NCBI GenBank assembly: GCA_003450735.1
Contig: DMEZ01000068.1
Coordinates: forward strand, 1,396-30,891
Direction of reading: 5' to 3'
Source: Elusimicrobiota bacterium
GTDB lineage: Bacteria; Elusimicrobiota; Elusimicrobia; UBA1565
DNA: 29,496 nt
The first letter of the stretch is position 1. Every line of letters starts with the position of its first letter. Shown piece after piece: positions 7,650 through 15,705 of the stretch. Made by a program: the position numbers and the translations under genes. Below the pieces are notes generated by a model. The model was not told the DNA's origin. It searched no databases and saw only the letters and a list, made by a program, of their open reading frames with translations.

Positions 7650-8903
7650 TCAGCGGTAGGGCGCGATGGCCTTGTCGTACTCCCTGCGCCACTCCAGGAT
7701 GGTGTTCGTGTAGTTGTTGGCCGGGATCCGCCCGATCTTCGCCCCGTAGACCCCGACGTTGTAGGCCGCGACCGCCTTCCAGGTGTTGTTGGGGAAGGCG
7801 TTCAGGTCGCCCCGGATGATCTGCGCCCCGATGCGGTAGTTGGTCGCCAGGTCGTTGGCCTGCGCGTCGCTCCCGACGCCCCGCGAGAGGAAGTTCGAGC
7901 GGAGCACCTGCATCGGCCCCAGGGAGCCGTCGAAGAACTTCTTGGCCGACGAGCCGGGAGACTCCCGCCAGGTCACCTGCTTGAGATGCGGCTCGGCCCG
8001 GTAGGCCCCGAAGCGGAAGTTGGATTCCCGGGCCGCCGTGGCGGCGATGAGGGCCGGGTCCACCCCGGTGGCCTGGGAGGCCTGCAGGATGTACTTCAGA
8101 TGGGCGGAGGGCAGGGCCGGCGCTTTCCCGGCCGGGATCTTCGGGCCGGGAGGCTCCTTGCCCTTGCTGGAGGAAAGGCCCGCGGCCTGGGAGTTGAAGT
8201 TCTCGGGCGTGACCTTGCTGTTGCTCTCCATGGAGACGCTGCCCTGGCCGGCGCGGCCGCCGGAGGCGATGACCTTCTTGGGGTCGAAGAGGAGGGCGCC
8301 CGGCTTCCCCTTCGCGTTCATCAGGGCCTTCAGGAACGGATTCGCCGAGCCGACGCCCGGGCCGAGCTGGCCGAGGCTGATGGCCCGCTCGAGTTCGGTG
8401 CCGGGGTCCTGCGCAAGGCGAGCGCGCGGCTTGGCAGGAGCAGACGCCCCCTTGGAGGAGGCGGGCTTGTCCGGCTCCGCGCCTTTGGAAGACGGGGCTT
8501 TGCCTTCGGAAGCGCCAGGCTTGTCGAGACTCCCCAAGGCCGCCCCGCCCCCTCCCGCGGCGCCCGCATTCCCGGCCTGCAGGCCCTCCAGACGGCCGCC
8601 CGGCATGGGAAGGCCGGGCGCCGCGATGTCCCCGGGAGCCGCCGCCGCCGCCAGGTCCAGCTCGTCGGAAGAGGAGTCCGCCTCCGGAGAGCCCTCCTCC
8701 GGCGCGTCGGCCGGAGCGGGGAGCGGCCCGCCTGGCTGGAGCGGCGGCGCGTCGGCCGGAAGGGCTCCCATGTCGGCGGTCAGCGCCCCGGCTTCCAGGG
8801 TCTTGGAGTCCTTCTTCGGCCTCAGGAAGAGCAGACCGGCGAGGGGCAGGGCCAAAACCGCCCCCACCACGAACAGCCAGCGGCGGTTCGAGTGTCCCTT
8901 CAC
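7650..8903 (-). CDS. Membrane-anchored lytic transglycosylase (SLT domain)
   Basis: Peptidoglycan-cleaving enzyme of the soluble lytic transglycosylase type (417 aa). An N-terminal membrane anchor (about 9-27, WLFVVGAVLALPLAG) is followed by about 240 residues of low-complexity Ala/Pro/Gly/Ser linker. The C-terminal SLT domain carries the catalytic glutamate in ARESNFRFG, then SLGPMQVL and AAYNVG, the three classic motifs. The long linker would let the catalytic domain reach the murein from the inner membrane. The start is GTG 8903, which overlaps the bioY stop as GTGA; there is no independent Shine-Dalgarno. The pairing with a biotin transporter and an ABC exporter makes no obvious pathway. 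Confidence 0.9.
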   Translation of the reverse strand: MKGHSNRRWLFVVGAVLALPLAGLLFLRPKKDSKTLEAGALTADMGALPADAPPLQPGGPLPAPADAPEEGSPEADSSSDELDLAAAAAPGDIAAPGLPMPGGRLEGLQAGNAGAAGGGGAALGSLDKPGASEGKAPSSKGAEPDKPASSKGASAPAKPRARLAQDPGTELERAISLGQLGPGVGSANPFLKALMNAKGKPGALLFDPKKVIASGGRAGQGSVSMESNSKVTPENFNSQAAGLSSSKGKEPPGPKIPAGKAPALPSAHLKYILQASQATGVDPALIAATAARESNFRFGAYRAEPHLKQVTWRESPGSSAKKFFDGSLGPMQVLRSNFLSRGVGSDAQANDLATNYRIGAQIIRGDLNAFPNNTWKAVAAYNVGVYGAKIGRIPANNYTNTILEWRREYDKAIAPYR

Positions 8904-9487
8904 CGTCTCCGGCCGATGAGTCTCCAGCCCAGCGGCAGGGCCGAGGCGGAGAGCCCGATCTTGACGAGGTCGCCCGGGACGAAGGGCCAGAGGCCCAGGG
9001 CGAGGAGGCGGTCGGCTGGTACGAAGCGCGCGAGGCCGAGCAGGCCGACGCTGAAGAGGATGACCGAGCCCAGCAGCATCATGAGAGCGGCGCTCCAGAA
9101 GGAGCGGCCCCAGCCGCGCTCAGCCAGCCGGCCCGTGGCCCACGCGGCCAGCGGGAAGGACAGCAGGTAGCCGCCCGTCGGGCCGGCCAGGTGCAGGAAG
9201 CCGGCGCCGCCGCCCGCGAAGACGGGGAGCCCCGCGGACCCTTCCAGCAGGTAGAGCGCCATGGAGGCCGCGCCCCACCGGCTGCCCAGCAGGGCGCCGG
9301 CGAAGAGGACGGCGGCGGTCTGGCCGGTGAGCGGGACCGGCGTGAAGGGGAGGGGGACCTCGATCTGCGCGCAGAGCGCCGCGACGACGCTCATCGCCAA
9401 GGCCTGCGCGATGCGCGCGGGGACGCCCGCCTGCGGGGCGAGCGCGTCCGAGACGACGGGGAACTGGGCGGCTTGCGATCTCAGCAT
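8900..9487 (-). CDS. bioY: Biotin transporter BioY
   Basis: S-component of the biotin ECF transporter (195 aa, normal length), an integral membrane protein of about six helices. Diagnostic stretches include PFTPVPLTGQT near residue 47, then GSRWGAASMALYLLEG and GPTGGYLLSFPLAAW, all typical of BioY. The chosen ATG at 9487 has AGGAGG five bases upstream; longer reading frames have no support. No bioM or bioN is adjacent, so it would act as a solitary BioY or with a shared energy-coupling module elsewhere. A -10 (TAGAAT) lies 25 bases upstream of the ATG, so it probably starts the bioY, transglycosylase, NatAB operon. Confidence 0.94.
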   Translation of the reverse strand: MLRSQAAQFPVVSDALAPQAGVPARIAQALAMSVVAALCAQIEVPLPFTPVPLTGQTAAVLFAGALLGSRWGAASMALYLLEGSAGLPVFAGGGAGFLHLAGPTGGYLLSFPLAAWATGRLAERGWGRSFWSAALMMLLGSVILFSVGLLGLARFVPADRLLALGLWPFVPGDLVKIGLSASALPLGWRLIGRRR

Positions 9488-9512
9488 GGGCGCCTCCTGT
9501 CTTCGATGGGAG

Positions 9513-9541
9513 ATTCTAGCGCTTTCAGGGCCCGGCCGGAA
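9513..9541 (-). promoter_or_regulatory. Likely promoter of bioY
   Basis: On the minus strand TAGAAT occupies 9518-9513, preceded at 17 bases by a weak TTCCGG (9541-9536). The predicted leader is about 19 bases and contains the AGGAGG site. No BirA-type operator or riboswitch fits in this short space. Confidence 0.45.
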
Positions 9542-10103
9542 CAGCCTTGAGCAAGCGCCAGGACACGATGCCGAGGGCCGCGGCGAGGAGGACGGCCGCC
9601 AAGACGGAGGCCAGCCGGAGGAGGCGCGAGCGGCGGCAAGCCTCGAGGGCCTTCTTGTGGACCCCCTTCTCCGCGACCAGGACTTCGTAAACCCTCTCGC
9701 CGAACGCTCGGGTCTCGTTGCCGAACTCCATGCGCTGCTGCAAAAGGGCGGCGCCGCCGAAGCTCGGCTTCCTGCCCTTCCGGATGGAGAGGCCGGCGAG
9801 GGCCACGGAGGCCATGGCATACTGGTCGCGCGTATGGTCGTAGACCTGCCTCGAGCCCGAAAAATCGTCGAGGTCCCTATGGATGCGCTCGAGGAGCGCC
9901 CGGCGCTCTTCGAGGATCTGCGCGCCCGGGCACTCCGATGGATGGGCGGCCTTGTGCGCCGCGAGCTGCTGCTCCAGCCCGACCAGCGCCTCCATGCGCG
10001 ATGAGAGCTCCGCCTCCATCCGGTCGAGCGCGGCCGCCTGCGCGGCGTACGGGTCGCCGGCGCAGGCCGGGAGAGCGAGGAGCAGGAGGAGCAGGGCGCT
10101 CAA
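9525..10103 (-). CDS. Membrane-tethered coiled-coil protein of unknown function
   Basis: No family recognised. Using TTG 10103 gives 192 residues that start with a signal-like run (LSALLLLLLALPACAG). LPAC is a near-lipobox, so the mature protein might be a lipoprotein. The middle (about 20-140) is rich in Glu, Arg, Leu and Ala with heptad-like spacing, suggesting a coiled coil. A single membrane helix near the C terminus (LLRLASVLAAVLLAAALGIVSW) is followed by a short basic tail. The frame stays open back to an ATG at 10193, but the residues in between look like non-coding translation, so the start is uncertain. It lies upstream of bioY and diverges from the rhodanese gene. Confidence 0.6.
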   Translation of the reverse strand: MSALLLLLLALPACAGDPYAAQAAALDRMEAELSSRMEALVGLEQQLAAHKAAHPSECPGAQILEERRALLERIHRDLDDFSGSRQVYDHTRDQYAMASVALAGLSIRKGRKPSFGGAALLQQRMEFGNETRAFGERVYEVLVAEKGVHKKALEACRRSRLLRLASVLAAVLLAAALGIVSWRLLKAVPAGP

Positions 10104-10192
10104 GGCTTCAGCGGCCTCTCGAGCGTCGGCGCAAGGCAAAAAGAGGGAGGGCCATGCGGAGGTTTTACAAAATATCCGCGCCTTCACGCACA

Positions 10193-10201
10193 TGCTACAA
10201 T
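10193..10201 (+). promoter_or_regulatory. Extended -10 promoter of the rhodanese gene
   Basis: TGCTACAAT, an extended -10 with no matching -35, ends six bases before the GTG at 10208. The transcript would start at or next to the start codon, so the mRNA is probably leaderless. Confidence 0.6.
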
Positions 10202-10207
10202 CCGGGC

Positions 10208-10600
10208 GTGAAAGCGAACAAACTTGCCCTCTTCCTCGCCCTGCTCGGCGCCGGAGCCGCGGCGTTCTTCACCGGCCGCAAGGGCTACCAGGACGTGGAC
10301 GCCAAGCAGGCCCTCGAACTGACCAGGACCCCGGGCGTCCTCCTCCTCGACGTCCGCACGCCCGAGGAGTTCGCCCAAGGCCGCATCGAGGGCGCCAAGC
10401 TCATCCCCATCTCCGAGCTCCAGGAGCGCCTCTCCGAGCTCGGGGACCGCAAGGACGCCCCGGTCCTCGTCTACTGCCTCTCGGGAAGCCGCTCGGCCAT
10501 TGCGAGCACCCTCCTCCACAAGGAAGGCTGGACGCAGGTCCACAACCTTCAGGGGAGACTCCGCGCCTGGGTCGCGGCGAGGCAGCCGCTGGCGCGCTAG
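10208..10600 (+). CDS. Membrane-anchored rhodanese-like sulfurtransferase
   Basis: Single-domain rhodanese (130 aa) carrying an N-terminal membrane anchor (residues 5-21). Rhodaneses carry a persulfide on a catalytic cysteine and hand sulfur to acceptors. The active loop here is C90-LSGSRS, preceded by LLLDVRTPEEFAQGRI (about 46-60), the standard CH2A motif, and followed by the NLQGRLRAW segment. The start GTG 10208 is chosen because the signal-anchor follows directly and the -10 leaves no room for a leader; there is no Shine-Dalgarno. Whether the domain faces the periplasm or cytoplasm is not certain. The stop shares the CTAG palindrome with the convergent amidase gene. Confidence 0.9.
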   Translation: MKANKLALFLALLGAGAAAFFTGRKGYQDVDAKQALELTRTPGVLLLDVRTPEEFAQGRIEGAKLIPISELQERLSELGDRKDAPVLVYCLSGSRSAIASTLLHKEGWTQVHNLQGRLRAWVAARQPLAR

Positions 10601-11898
10601 GAAGACCAGGTCTCTCGGGCGGCGGCGGCCAGGGAGGCCGTCTGGGAGCTCAGCTGGGCCTTCATCGCGCGCAAGGCCGCGATGAACCGGGTGCCGGGGC
10701 AGTCGGTGTTGTTGAAATCGCCATGGCCGAACAGCCCGGTCAGCGGGGAGATGCCGAAGCGCATGGACAGGAACACGACGAGCCGCTTGAGGCTCTCGAC
10801 CTGCGCGGAGGTGGGCTTGCCCTTGTCGAAATCCCCCATGAGCGCGACCCCGATGTTCCCGCTGTTGTGGCCCTCGGTGTGGGCGCCGAGCTTGTCCAAG
10901 GCCCGGCCCTCGACGATGCGGCCCTGCCCGTCGATGAGGAAGTGGTAGCCGACGTCCGCCCAGCCCTTGTCGTTCTGGTGATAGGACTGGATGCCGCGGA
11001 CCTGGCGGAGGGTCTCGGCCCGGCTCATCGTCTGGGCCCCCGCCGTGTTGTGGACGGTGATCTTGTCCTTGTCCGCGTCCCGCGAGGCGCCTCGGGAGGC
11101 GGCCGCGCCCCAGTCGGAGCGGCTGAGCACGGGGAAGAACACGGAGGGGAAGAAGCGGCGCTGGAACTCCTGGAAGGCGGCTAGGACGGCCGAGCCGGCC
11201 CCGCCCTTCCTGTCGGCGGCCTCCAGGACGGGGGAAGGCACCGTCCCGCCGACCTTGCCGCGCCACGGGGGAGTGAAGGGCAGGCTCGGGTCGTCGCTCC
11301 ACGAGCCGCCGCCGGCCGCGTAGACCGCGGGCTGGGCCGCCAGGTCTTTGCGCGAGGCGCTCCCGTCGAACCAGGCCCGATAGTCCGCGCCCTTGATAGC
11401 CTCCATCACCTTCCCGGCCAGGTTCCTGCCGGCGAGGAGGTCCGTGACCTTGCCGCCGGCGGCCTCGGCCACGACCTTTTCGTCGTGCGCGACGACCAGG
11501 GCCATCCCAGCGCCGGTCTGAGCCGCCTGGGTGAGGTCTAAAAGGTACTGCCGGCCGTCCGCGGCCCGCACGCCGAGCCACTTCCGGGGACGGTCGGGGG
11601 CCGGCTGGGCCTCGCTGCAGTAGACCGCCTCGACGGGGGCGAAGCCCTGGCTGCGCACCGAGAGCAGCAGGCCCCAGCCGAGGTGGTCCGGGGTCATGCC
11701 CTTGGACTCCAGGTCCACCAGGAGGGCCTTGGCCTGCTCCGGCGCGAGCGGGGCCACCTTCTGGAGGGCGGTCTGGAGCTCCTCCTCATGGATGGACGCG
11801 CCCTCCGTGCAGAGCGCGTGCAGCGTGCCGGTGGAGGCGCTGGCCCAGGCCGAGGCCGGGAGGAGGAGGGAGGCCGCCGCGGTCAGGAGGGTCTTCAT
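10597..11898 (-). CDS. Secreted N-acetylmuramoyl-L-alanine amidase (Amidase_2/PGRP fold)
   Basis: Exported peptidoglycan amidase (433 aa). A Sec signal peptide occupies residues 1-20 (cleavage SAWA/SA). The N-terminal half (about 20-270) is not recognised and holds an Ala-rich region. The C-terminal catalytic domain begins at SRSDWGA and carries the zinc ligands in KITVHNTA and in GHGDFNNTDCPG (His and Cys), with GYHFLIDGQGRIVEGR in between, as in the T7-lysozyme/PGRP family that cuts the MurNAc-L-Ala bond. The start ATG 11898 is preferred over ATG 11913 because the signal peptide begins there and the promoter lies directly upstream. It is divergent from the cysteine desulfurase gene. Confidence 0.9.
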   Translation of the reverse strand: MKTLLTAAASLLLPASAWASASTGTLHALCTEGASIHEEELQTALQKVAPLAPEQAKALLVDLESKGMTPDHLGWGLLLSVRSQGFAPVEAVYCSEAQPAPDRPRKWLGVRAADGRQYLLDLTQAAQTGAGMALVVAHDEKVVAEAAGGKVTDLLAGRNLAGKVMEAIKGADYRAWFDGSASRKDLAAQPAVYAAGGGSWSDDPSLPFTPPWRGKVGGTVPSPVLEAADRKGGAGSAVLAAFQEFQRRFFPSVFFPVLSRSDWGAAASRGASRDADKDKITVHNTAGAQTMSRAETLRQVRGIQSYHQNDKGWADVGYHFLIDGQGRIVEGRALDKLGAHTEGHNSGNIGVALMGDFDKGKPTSAQVESLKRLVVFLSMRFGISPLTGLFGHGDFNNTDCPGTRFIAALRAMKAQLSSQTASLAAAARETWSS

Positions 11899-11908
11899 GG
11901 CGCTCACA

Positions 11909-11937
11909 GCCATAGCGTTGCGCGAAAGACCCGGCAA
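11909..11937 (-). promoter_or_regulatory. Promoter of the amidase gene
   Basis: Minus-strand TTGCCG (11937-11932) and TATGGC (11914-11909) are separated by 17 bases. The -10 ends ten bases before ATG 11898, so the leader would be only about four bases long. Confidence 0.5.
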
Positions 11938-12011
11938 GTCCTGGGCTTGAAGGACCCGCGCACGGTAGGTCTTAGGGCCTATCCCCGCCCGCGACAGCCC
12001 CGCGGGCAGAA

Positions 12012-12020
12012 TGGTATCAT
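12012..12020 (+). promoter_or_regulatory. Extended -10 promoter of the nifS-nifU-PilZ operon
   Basis: TGGTATCAT ends 17 bases before ATG 12038, giving a predicted leader of about 11 bases without a Shine-Dalgarno. No IscR-type operator is evident in the 139-base gap to the divergent amidase. Confidence 0.5.
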
Positions 12021-12037
12021 ACCCTGGGACGACCGCC

Positions 12038-13198
12038 ATGGAGCGCATCTACCTCGACAACAACGCCACCACCCTCGCCGACCCGAAGGTCAAAGCGGCG
12101 ATGGAGCCCTACCTCTGCGACCGCTACGGCAACCCCAATTCCCTGCACTCCTTCGGCACCGAGGTGCATCCCGACCTGCGGACCGCCATGAACCGCCTCT
12201 ACCGGGGACTCAACGCGGACGACGAGGACGACATCCTCGTCACCTCCTGCGCGACCGAGAGCAACAACACCGTCCTCAAGGGGGTCTTCTTCGACCTCCT
12301 CCGGGGCGGGGAGAAGGACCACATCATCACGACCTCGGTCGAGCACCCCTGCGTGGCCAACACCTGCCGCTTCCTCGCAGGTCAGGGCGTGAAGCTCACC
12401 GTCCTCCCCGTGGACAAGGATGCCTGCGTGAGCGCCGACGCCGTGCGGGAGGCCCTGACCGACCGCACCGCCCTGGTCTCGGTCATGTGGGCGAACAACG
12501 AGACGGGCGTGCTCTTCCCGGTGGCGGAGATCGCGCGGCTCTGCCGGGAGCGGGGGGTGCTCTTCCACACCGACGCGGTGCAGGCCATCGGCAAGGTGCC
12601 CGTGGACCTGCGCGCCGTCCCCGTCGATTTCCTCTCCTTGAGCGCCCACAAGTTCCACGGCCCCAAGGGCGTCGGCGCCCTCTTCGTGCGCCGGGGCCTG
12701 AAGCTCTCCCCGCTCCTCCACGGGGGGGAGCAGATGGGGGGGCGGCGCGCCGGCACGCTCAACGTGGCCGGCATCGTGGGGATGGGCCTCGCGATGGAGC
12801 TGGCGGTGGACCACCTCGCTTTCGAGGACACGGAGGTGCGCCGCCTGCGCGACCGGCTCGAGGACGCCCTCCTGCGGATTGGGGACGTCCTGGTGGTCGG
12901 CCGCCGCGAGCTGCGCGTCCCCAACACGGTCTTCATCAGCGTGCGCGGCGTCGAGGGCGAGGCCCTGCTCTGGGACCTCAACAAGGCGGGCATCGCGGCC
13001 TCCACCGGCTCGGCCTGCGCCTCGGAGAGCCTGGAGGCCAATCCCGTCCTCAAGGCCATCGGCGCGGGCCCGGAGCTCGCGCACACCGGCATCCGGCTGA
13101 GCCTCTCGCGCTTCACCACCGAGGCGGAGATCGACTTCACGACCAAGACGTTCACGGAGGCGGTCGCGCGCCTGCGCGCGATCTCGGCGAGCTACTAG
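12038..13198 (+). CDS. nifS: Cysteine desulfurase, NifS/IscS class
   Basis: PLP enzyme (386 aa) that removes sulfur from cysteine and passes it as a persulfide to the Fe-S scaffold. Landmarks are YLDNNATT at the N terminus, H103 in the VEHP motif, the Schiff-base lysine K205 in SLSAHKFHGPKG, and the persulfide cysteine C327 in the STGSACAS loop, which marks group I enzymes. The ATG at 12038 is chosen because family members start one or two residues before YLDNNATT; the upstream ATG 12011 overlaps the -10. NifU follows after 11 bases. No nitrogenase genes are visible, so this is most likely the housekeeping NIF-type Fe-S assembly system used by some anaerobes (inference). Confidence 0.95.
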   Translation: MERIYLDNNATTLADPKVKAAMEPYLCDRYGNPNSLHSFGTEVHPDLRTAMNRLYRGLNADDEDDILVTSCATESNNTVLKGVFFDLLRGGEKDHIITTSVEHPCVANTCRFLAGQGVKLTVLPVDKDACVSADAVREALTDRTALVSVMWANNETGVLFPVAEIARLCRERGVLFHTDAVQAIGKVPVDLRAVPVDFLSLSAHKFHGPKGVGALFVRRGLKLSPLLHGGEQMGGRRAGTLNVAGIVGMGLAMELAVDHLAFEDTEVRRLRDRLEDALLRIGDVLVVGRRELRVPNTVFISVRGVEGEALLWDLNKAGIAASTGSACASESLEANPVLKAIGAGPELAHTGIRLSLSRFTTEAEIDFTTKTFTEAVARLRAISASY

Positions 13199-13209
13199 CG
13201 GAGACCCTT

Positions 13210-14166
13210 ATGCCCAAGGAAGAACTCATCGGCGGCGCCCTCTGGGACCAGTACTCCAGGAAGGTGGCCGAGCGCATGGACAACCCCAAGAACCGGGGAG
13301 AGCTCACGGAGGAGGACGCCCAGCGCCTCGGCGGGAAGCTCGTGGTCGCCGACCACGGCGCCGAGTCCTGCGGCGACGCGGTGCGGCTCTTCTGGGTGGT
13401 GGACCCGGCCGGGGTCATCCTGGCGGCGCGCTTCAAGAGCTTCGGCTGCGGCACCGCCATCGCCTCGAGCGACATGATGTCCGACCTCTGCGTCGGCAGG
13501 ACCGTCGACCAGGCGGCGAAGATCACCAACATCGACGTCGAGGCCGCCCTGCGGGACACGAAGGACGTCCCGGCCGTCCCGCCGCAGAAGATGCACTGCA
13601 GCGTGATGGCCTACGACGTCATCAAGAAGGCCGTGGCCCGCTACAAGGGCGTGGACCTCTCCGCCCTCGAGACCGAAGTCATCGTCTGCGAGTGCGGGCG
13701 GGTGAGCCTGGGCACCATCGTGGACGCCATCCGCCTCAACGACCTCAAGACGGTCGAGGATATCACCCACTACACCAAGGCCGGGGCCTTCTGCAAGTCC
13801 TGCATCGCCCCGGGCGGCCACGAGAAGCGCGAGCACTACCTCGTGGACATCCTGCGCGACACCCGCGCGGCGATGGAGAAGGAGCGCGCGCCTCAAGGCC
13901 CGCAGGGCTTCGCCGCCCTGACCCCGGTCGCCCGGATCAAGGAATTGGAGCGCGTCCTCGACGAGCACGTGCGGCCGATGCTGGCCTCGGACGGAGGCGG
14001 GCTGGAGCTCGTGGACGTCCGGGAGAAGGACGGCGCCTTCGAGGTCTTCATCCGGTACCGGGGCGCCTGCATGGGCTGCCCCAGCGCGGGCCACGGCACC
14101 CTCATGGGCATCGAGACCGCCCTGCGGGAAGCCCTCGACCCGAAGATCGTGGTCATCCCGTCATGA
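13210..14166 (+). CDS. nifU: Fe-S cluster scaffold NifU, three-domain form
   Basis: Complete NifU (318 aa) that builds Fe-S clusters with sulfur from the desulfurase upstream. The IscU-like scaffold domain (about 1-145) has C54 (ESCGD), C80 (FGCGTAIASS) and C130 (MHCS). The BFD-like ferredoxin domain (about 155-205) has C160 and C162 plus C195 and C198 for a permanent [2Fe-2S] cluster. The C-terminal Nfu domain (about 240-318) has C287 and C290 in CMGC. All nine ligands match the Azotobacter pattern. ATG 13210 is chosen for the GGAGA at 13199-13203. Its stop overlaps the PilZ gene (ATGA). Confidence 0.95.
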   Translation: MPKEELIGGALWDQYSRKVAERMDNPKNRGELTEEDAQRLGGKLVVADHGAESCGDAVRLFWVVDPAGVILAARFKSFGCGTAIASSDMMSDLCVGRTVDQAAKITNIDVEAALRDTKDVPAVPPQKMHCSVMAYDVIKKAVARYKGVDLSALETEVIVCECGRVSLGTIVDAIRLNDLKTVEDITHYTKAGAFCKSCIAPGGHEKREHYLVDILRDTRAAMEKERAPQGPQGFAALTPVARIKELERVLDEHVRPMLASDGGGLELVDVREKDGAFEVFIRYRGACMGCPSAGHGTLMGIETALREALDPKIVVIPS

Positions 14167-14531
14167 GCGAGGGCTCCGAGCGCCGGGAGCATCCGCGCCA
14201 CGAGAAGGATGCGCCCCTCATCCTCATCCAGAAGGGCCAGCGCGATATCCGCGAGGGCGCGCTCATCCGGGACGTCTCGCTCGGCGGGCTCGCCTTCGAG
14301 ACCACCCTGCCGCTCGAGATCGGCGACACCTTCGAGTTCGCGGTCTACGTCCCGTCCAAGGGCTGGCTCGACGGCACGGGCCGGGTGTGCTGGACGAAGC
14401 CCGTCGGCCCGAGCCTGAGCCGCCTCTGCGGCGCCTCCATCCAGGTCCGCGAGAGCGGACAGGAGCGCCTGCTCGGCCGGTGGCTCGACGACTCCTCGAA
14501 AGGCCTGCTCCGCTTCTTCTTCCCGGTCTAG
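14163..14531 (+). CDS. PilZ-domain c-di-GMP-binding protein
   Basis: Stand-alone PilZ domain (122 aa), a cytoplasmic receptor for the second messenger cyclic di-GMP. Both binding motifs are intact: RxxxR at R8-R12 (REHPR) and DxSxxG at D37, S39 and G42 (DVSLGG). The rest is the usual small beta barrel with a C-terminal helix. Its ATG overlaps the nifU stop as ATGA, so it should be translated with the Fe-S assembly pair; I know of no standard functional link, and the pairing may only reflect gene packing. The stop lies one base from the end of the convergent moeA gene. Confidence 0.88.
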   Translation: MSEGSERREHPRHEKDAPLILIQKGQRDIREGALIRDVSLGGLAFETTLPLEIGDTFEFAVYVPSKGWLDGTGRVCWTKPVGPSLSRLCGASIQVRESGQERLLGRWLDDSSKGLLRFFFPV

Positions 14532-14532
14532 A

Positions 14533-15705
14533 CTACCAAGGCAAGACGTCCACGAGCGTCCCCCTCCCGAAGGAGGCGCGCTCTCCGCTGGCCATCACGA
14601 AGCGGTCCGCCTTCGACAGGGAGGCGATGTCCGCCGAGCCGCGGTAGCCCTGCACCGGCCGCACCCCCTCCCCTTCCATCCTCGCCGGGACGAAGTCCAG
14701 ACGGCCGGTCTCATGCCGGATGGCGCCGGCCAGAGGAGCTTGAAGGGTCTTCAAGCCGGAGGGCAGGCCCGAGAGCCCGCGCAGGGCCGGCATGACGAAG
14801 AGGGTGAACGAGGTGAAGGTGGAGACCGGGTTGCCCGGCATCCCGAACACGAGGGTCTTGCCCCGCATTCCGAAGAAGAGCGGCTTGCCGGGCTTCACGC
14901 GGACTTTGTGGAAGACTTTCCGGACGCCCGCCGCGGCCAGCGTGGAGGGCACGAGGTCGAACTTCCCCGCGGAGACGCCTCCGTTGACGAGCAAAACGTC
15001 GCCTCGCAGGCCCTCGGCGACCTTGCGCTTCAGGGCCTTCGGCTCGTCCCGGACCACGCCGAGGTAGCGCGAGGGGAAACCCGCCGCCGAGAGCAGGGCG
15101 CAGAGCATCGGCCCGTTCCCGTTGTAGACGGCCCCGGGCCGGAGGCGCCGGCCCGGCTCGACGACCTCGTCGCCCGTGCAGAGCACCGAGACCCGCGGAA
15201 GGCGGTAGAACTCCGCCTGGGCGAAGCCCAGCGAAGCCAGCAGAGCCGCCTCGGGCCCGCGGATAAGGCGGCCCCGCTCCAGGACGGGGGCGCCCCGGCG
15301 CAGTTCCTCGGCCCTGCGCCGGACGTTCTGCTCCTTCGACGGGAGGGCCCGCAGGACGACCCGGGCGCCCGCGGGCTTCCAGCCGTCGGTGTCCTCCACC
15401 TTGACGACCCGGTCGGCCCCGCGAGGCAGGGGAGCGCCGGTCATGATGCGCACGCACTCGCCCCGGCGCACCGTTCGAAAGAAGCGCTCGCCCGCGCCGA
15501 TGCCGCCGACGCAGAGGAGGGTCTTCGCCGGGACGCCCAGGGCGTAGCCGTCCATGGCGGAGCGGTCGAAGGGGGGGAGGTCGAGCGGGGACCGCACGAT
15601 CCGGGCCAGGACGCGGCCCAGGCAGCGGGCGACCGGGACGCGCTGCGTCCCGAGTGGGCGGGCGCGCTTCAGGACTTCCCGACGGGCTTGCTCGAACTCG
15701 ATCAT
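14533..15705 (-). CDS. moeA: Molybdopterin molybdenumtransferase MoeA
   Basis: MoeA (390 aa, usual length about 400) inserts molybdate or tungstate into adenylylated molybdopterin to complete the cofactor. Visible family motifs are PPFDRSAMDGYAL (about 44-56), RIMTGAPLPRGAD (about 86-98), the MPT-binding LCTGDEVVEPG (about 174-184), VNGGVSAGKFD (around 240) and MPGNPVSTFTSF (around 285). The gene overlaps the end of the ABC ATPase gene by four bases (ATGA) and is the last gene of the tungstate uptake operon. This order suggests the imported metal feeds directly into cofactor assembly. The other moa genes are not in the window. Confidence 0.94.
   Translation of the reverse strand: MIEFEQARREVLKRARPLGTQRVPVARCLGRVLARIVRSPLDLPPFDRSAMDGYALGVPAKTLLCVGGIGAGERFFRTVRRGECVRIMTGAPLPRGADRVVKVEDTDGWKPAGARVVLRALPSKEQNVRRRAEELRRGAPVLERGRLIRGPEAALLASLGFAQAEFYRLPRVSVLCTGDEVVEPGRRLRPGAVYNGNGPMLCALLSAAGFPSRYLGVVRDEPKALKRKVAEGLRGDVLLVNGGVSAGKFDLVPSTLAAAGVRKVFHKVRVKPGKPLFFGMRGKTLVFGMPGNPVSTFTSFTLFVMPALRGLSGLPSGLKTLQAPLAGAIRHETGRLDFVPARMEGEGVRPVQGYRGSADIASLSKADRFVMASGERASFGRGTLVDVLPW

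Noticed and set aside
9488..9524. Biotin operator or riboswitch before bioY
   Set aside because: The gap holds only a -10 and a Shine-Dalgarno; no BirA-type palindrome seen.
12011..12037. Earlier ATG for nifS
   Set aside because: It would place the extended -10 inside the gene and add nine residues before the conserved YLDNNATT block.
12038..14166. Nitrogen fixation locus
   Set aside because: Only nifS and nifU are present; no nifH, nifD, nifK or nifB. Read as general Fe-S assembly.
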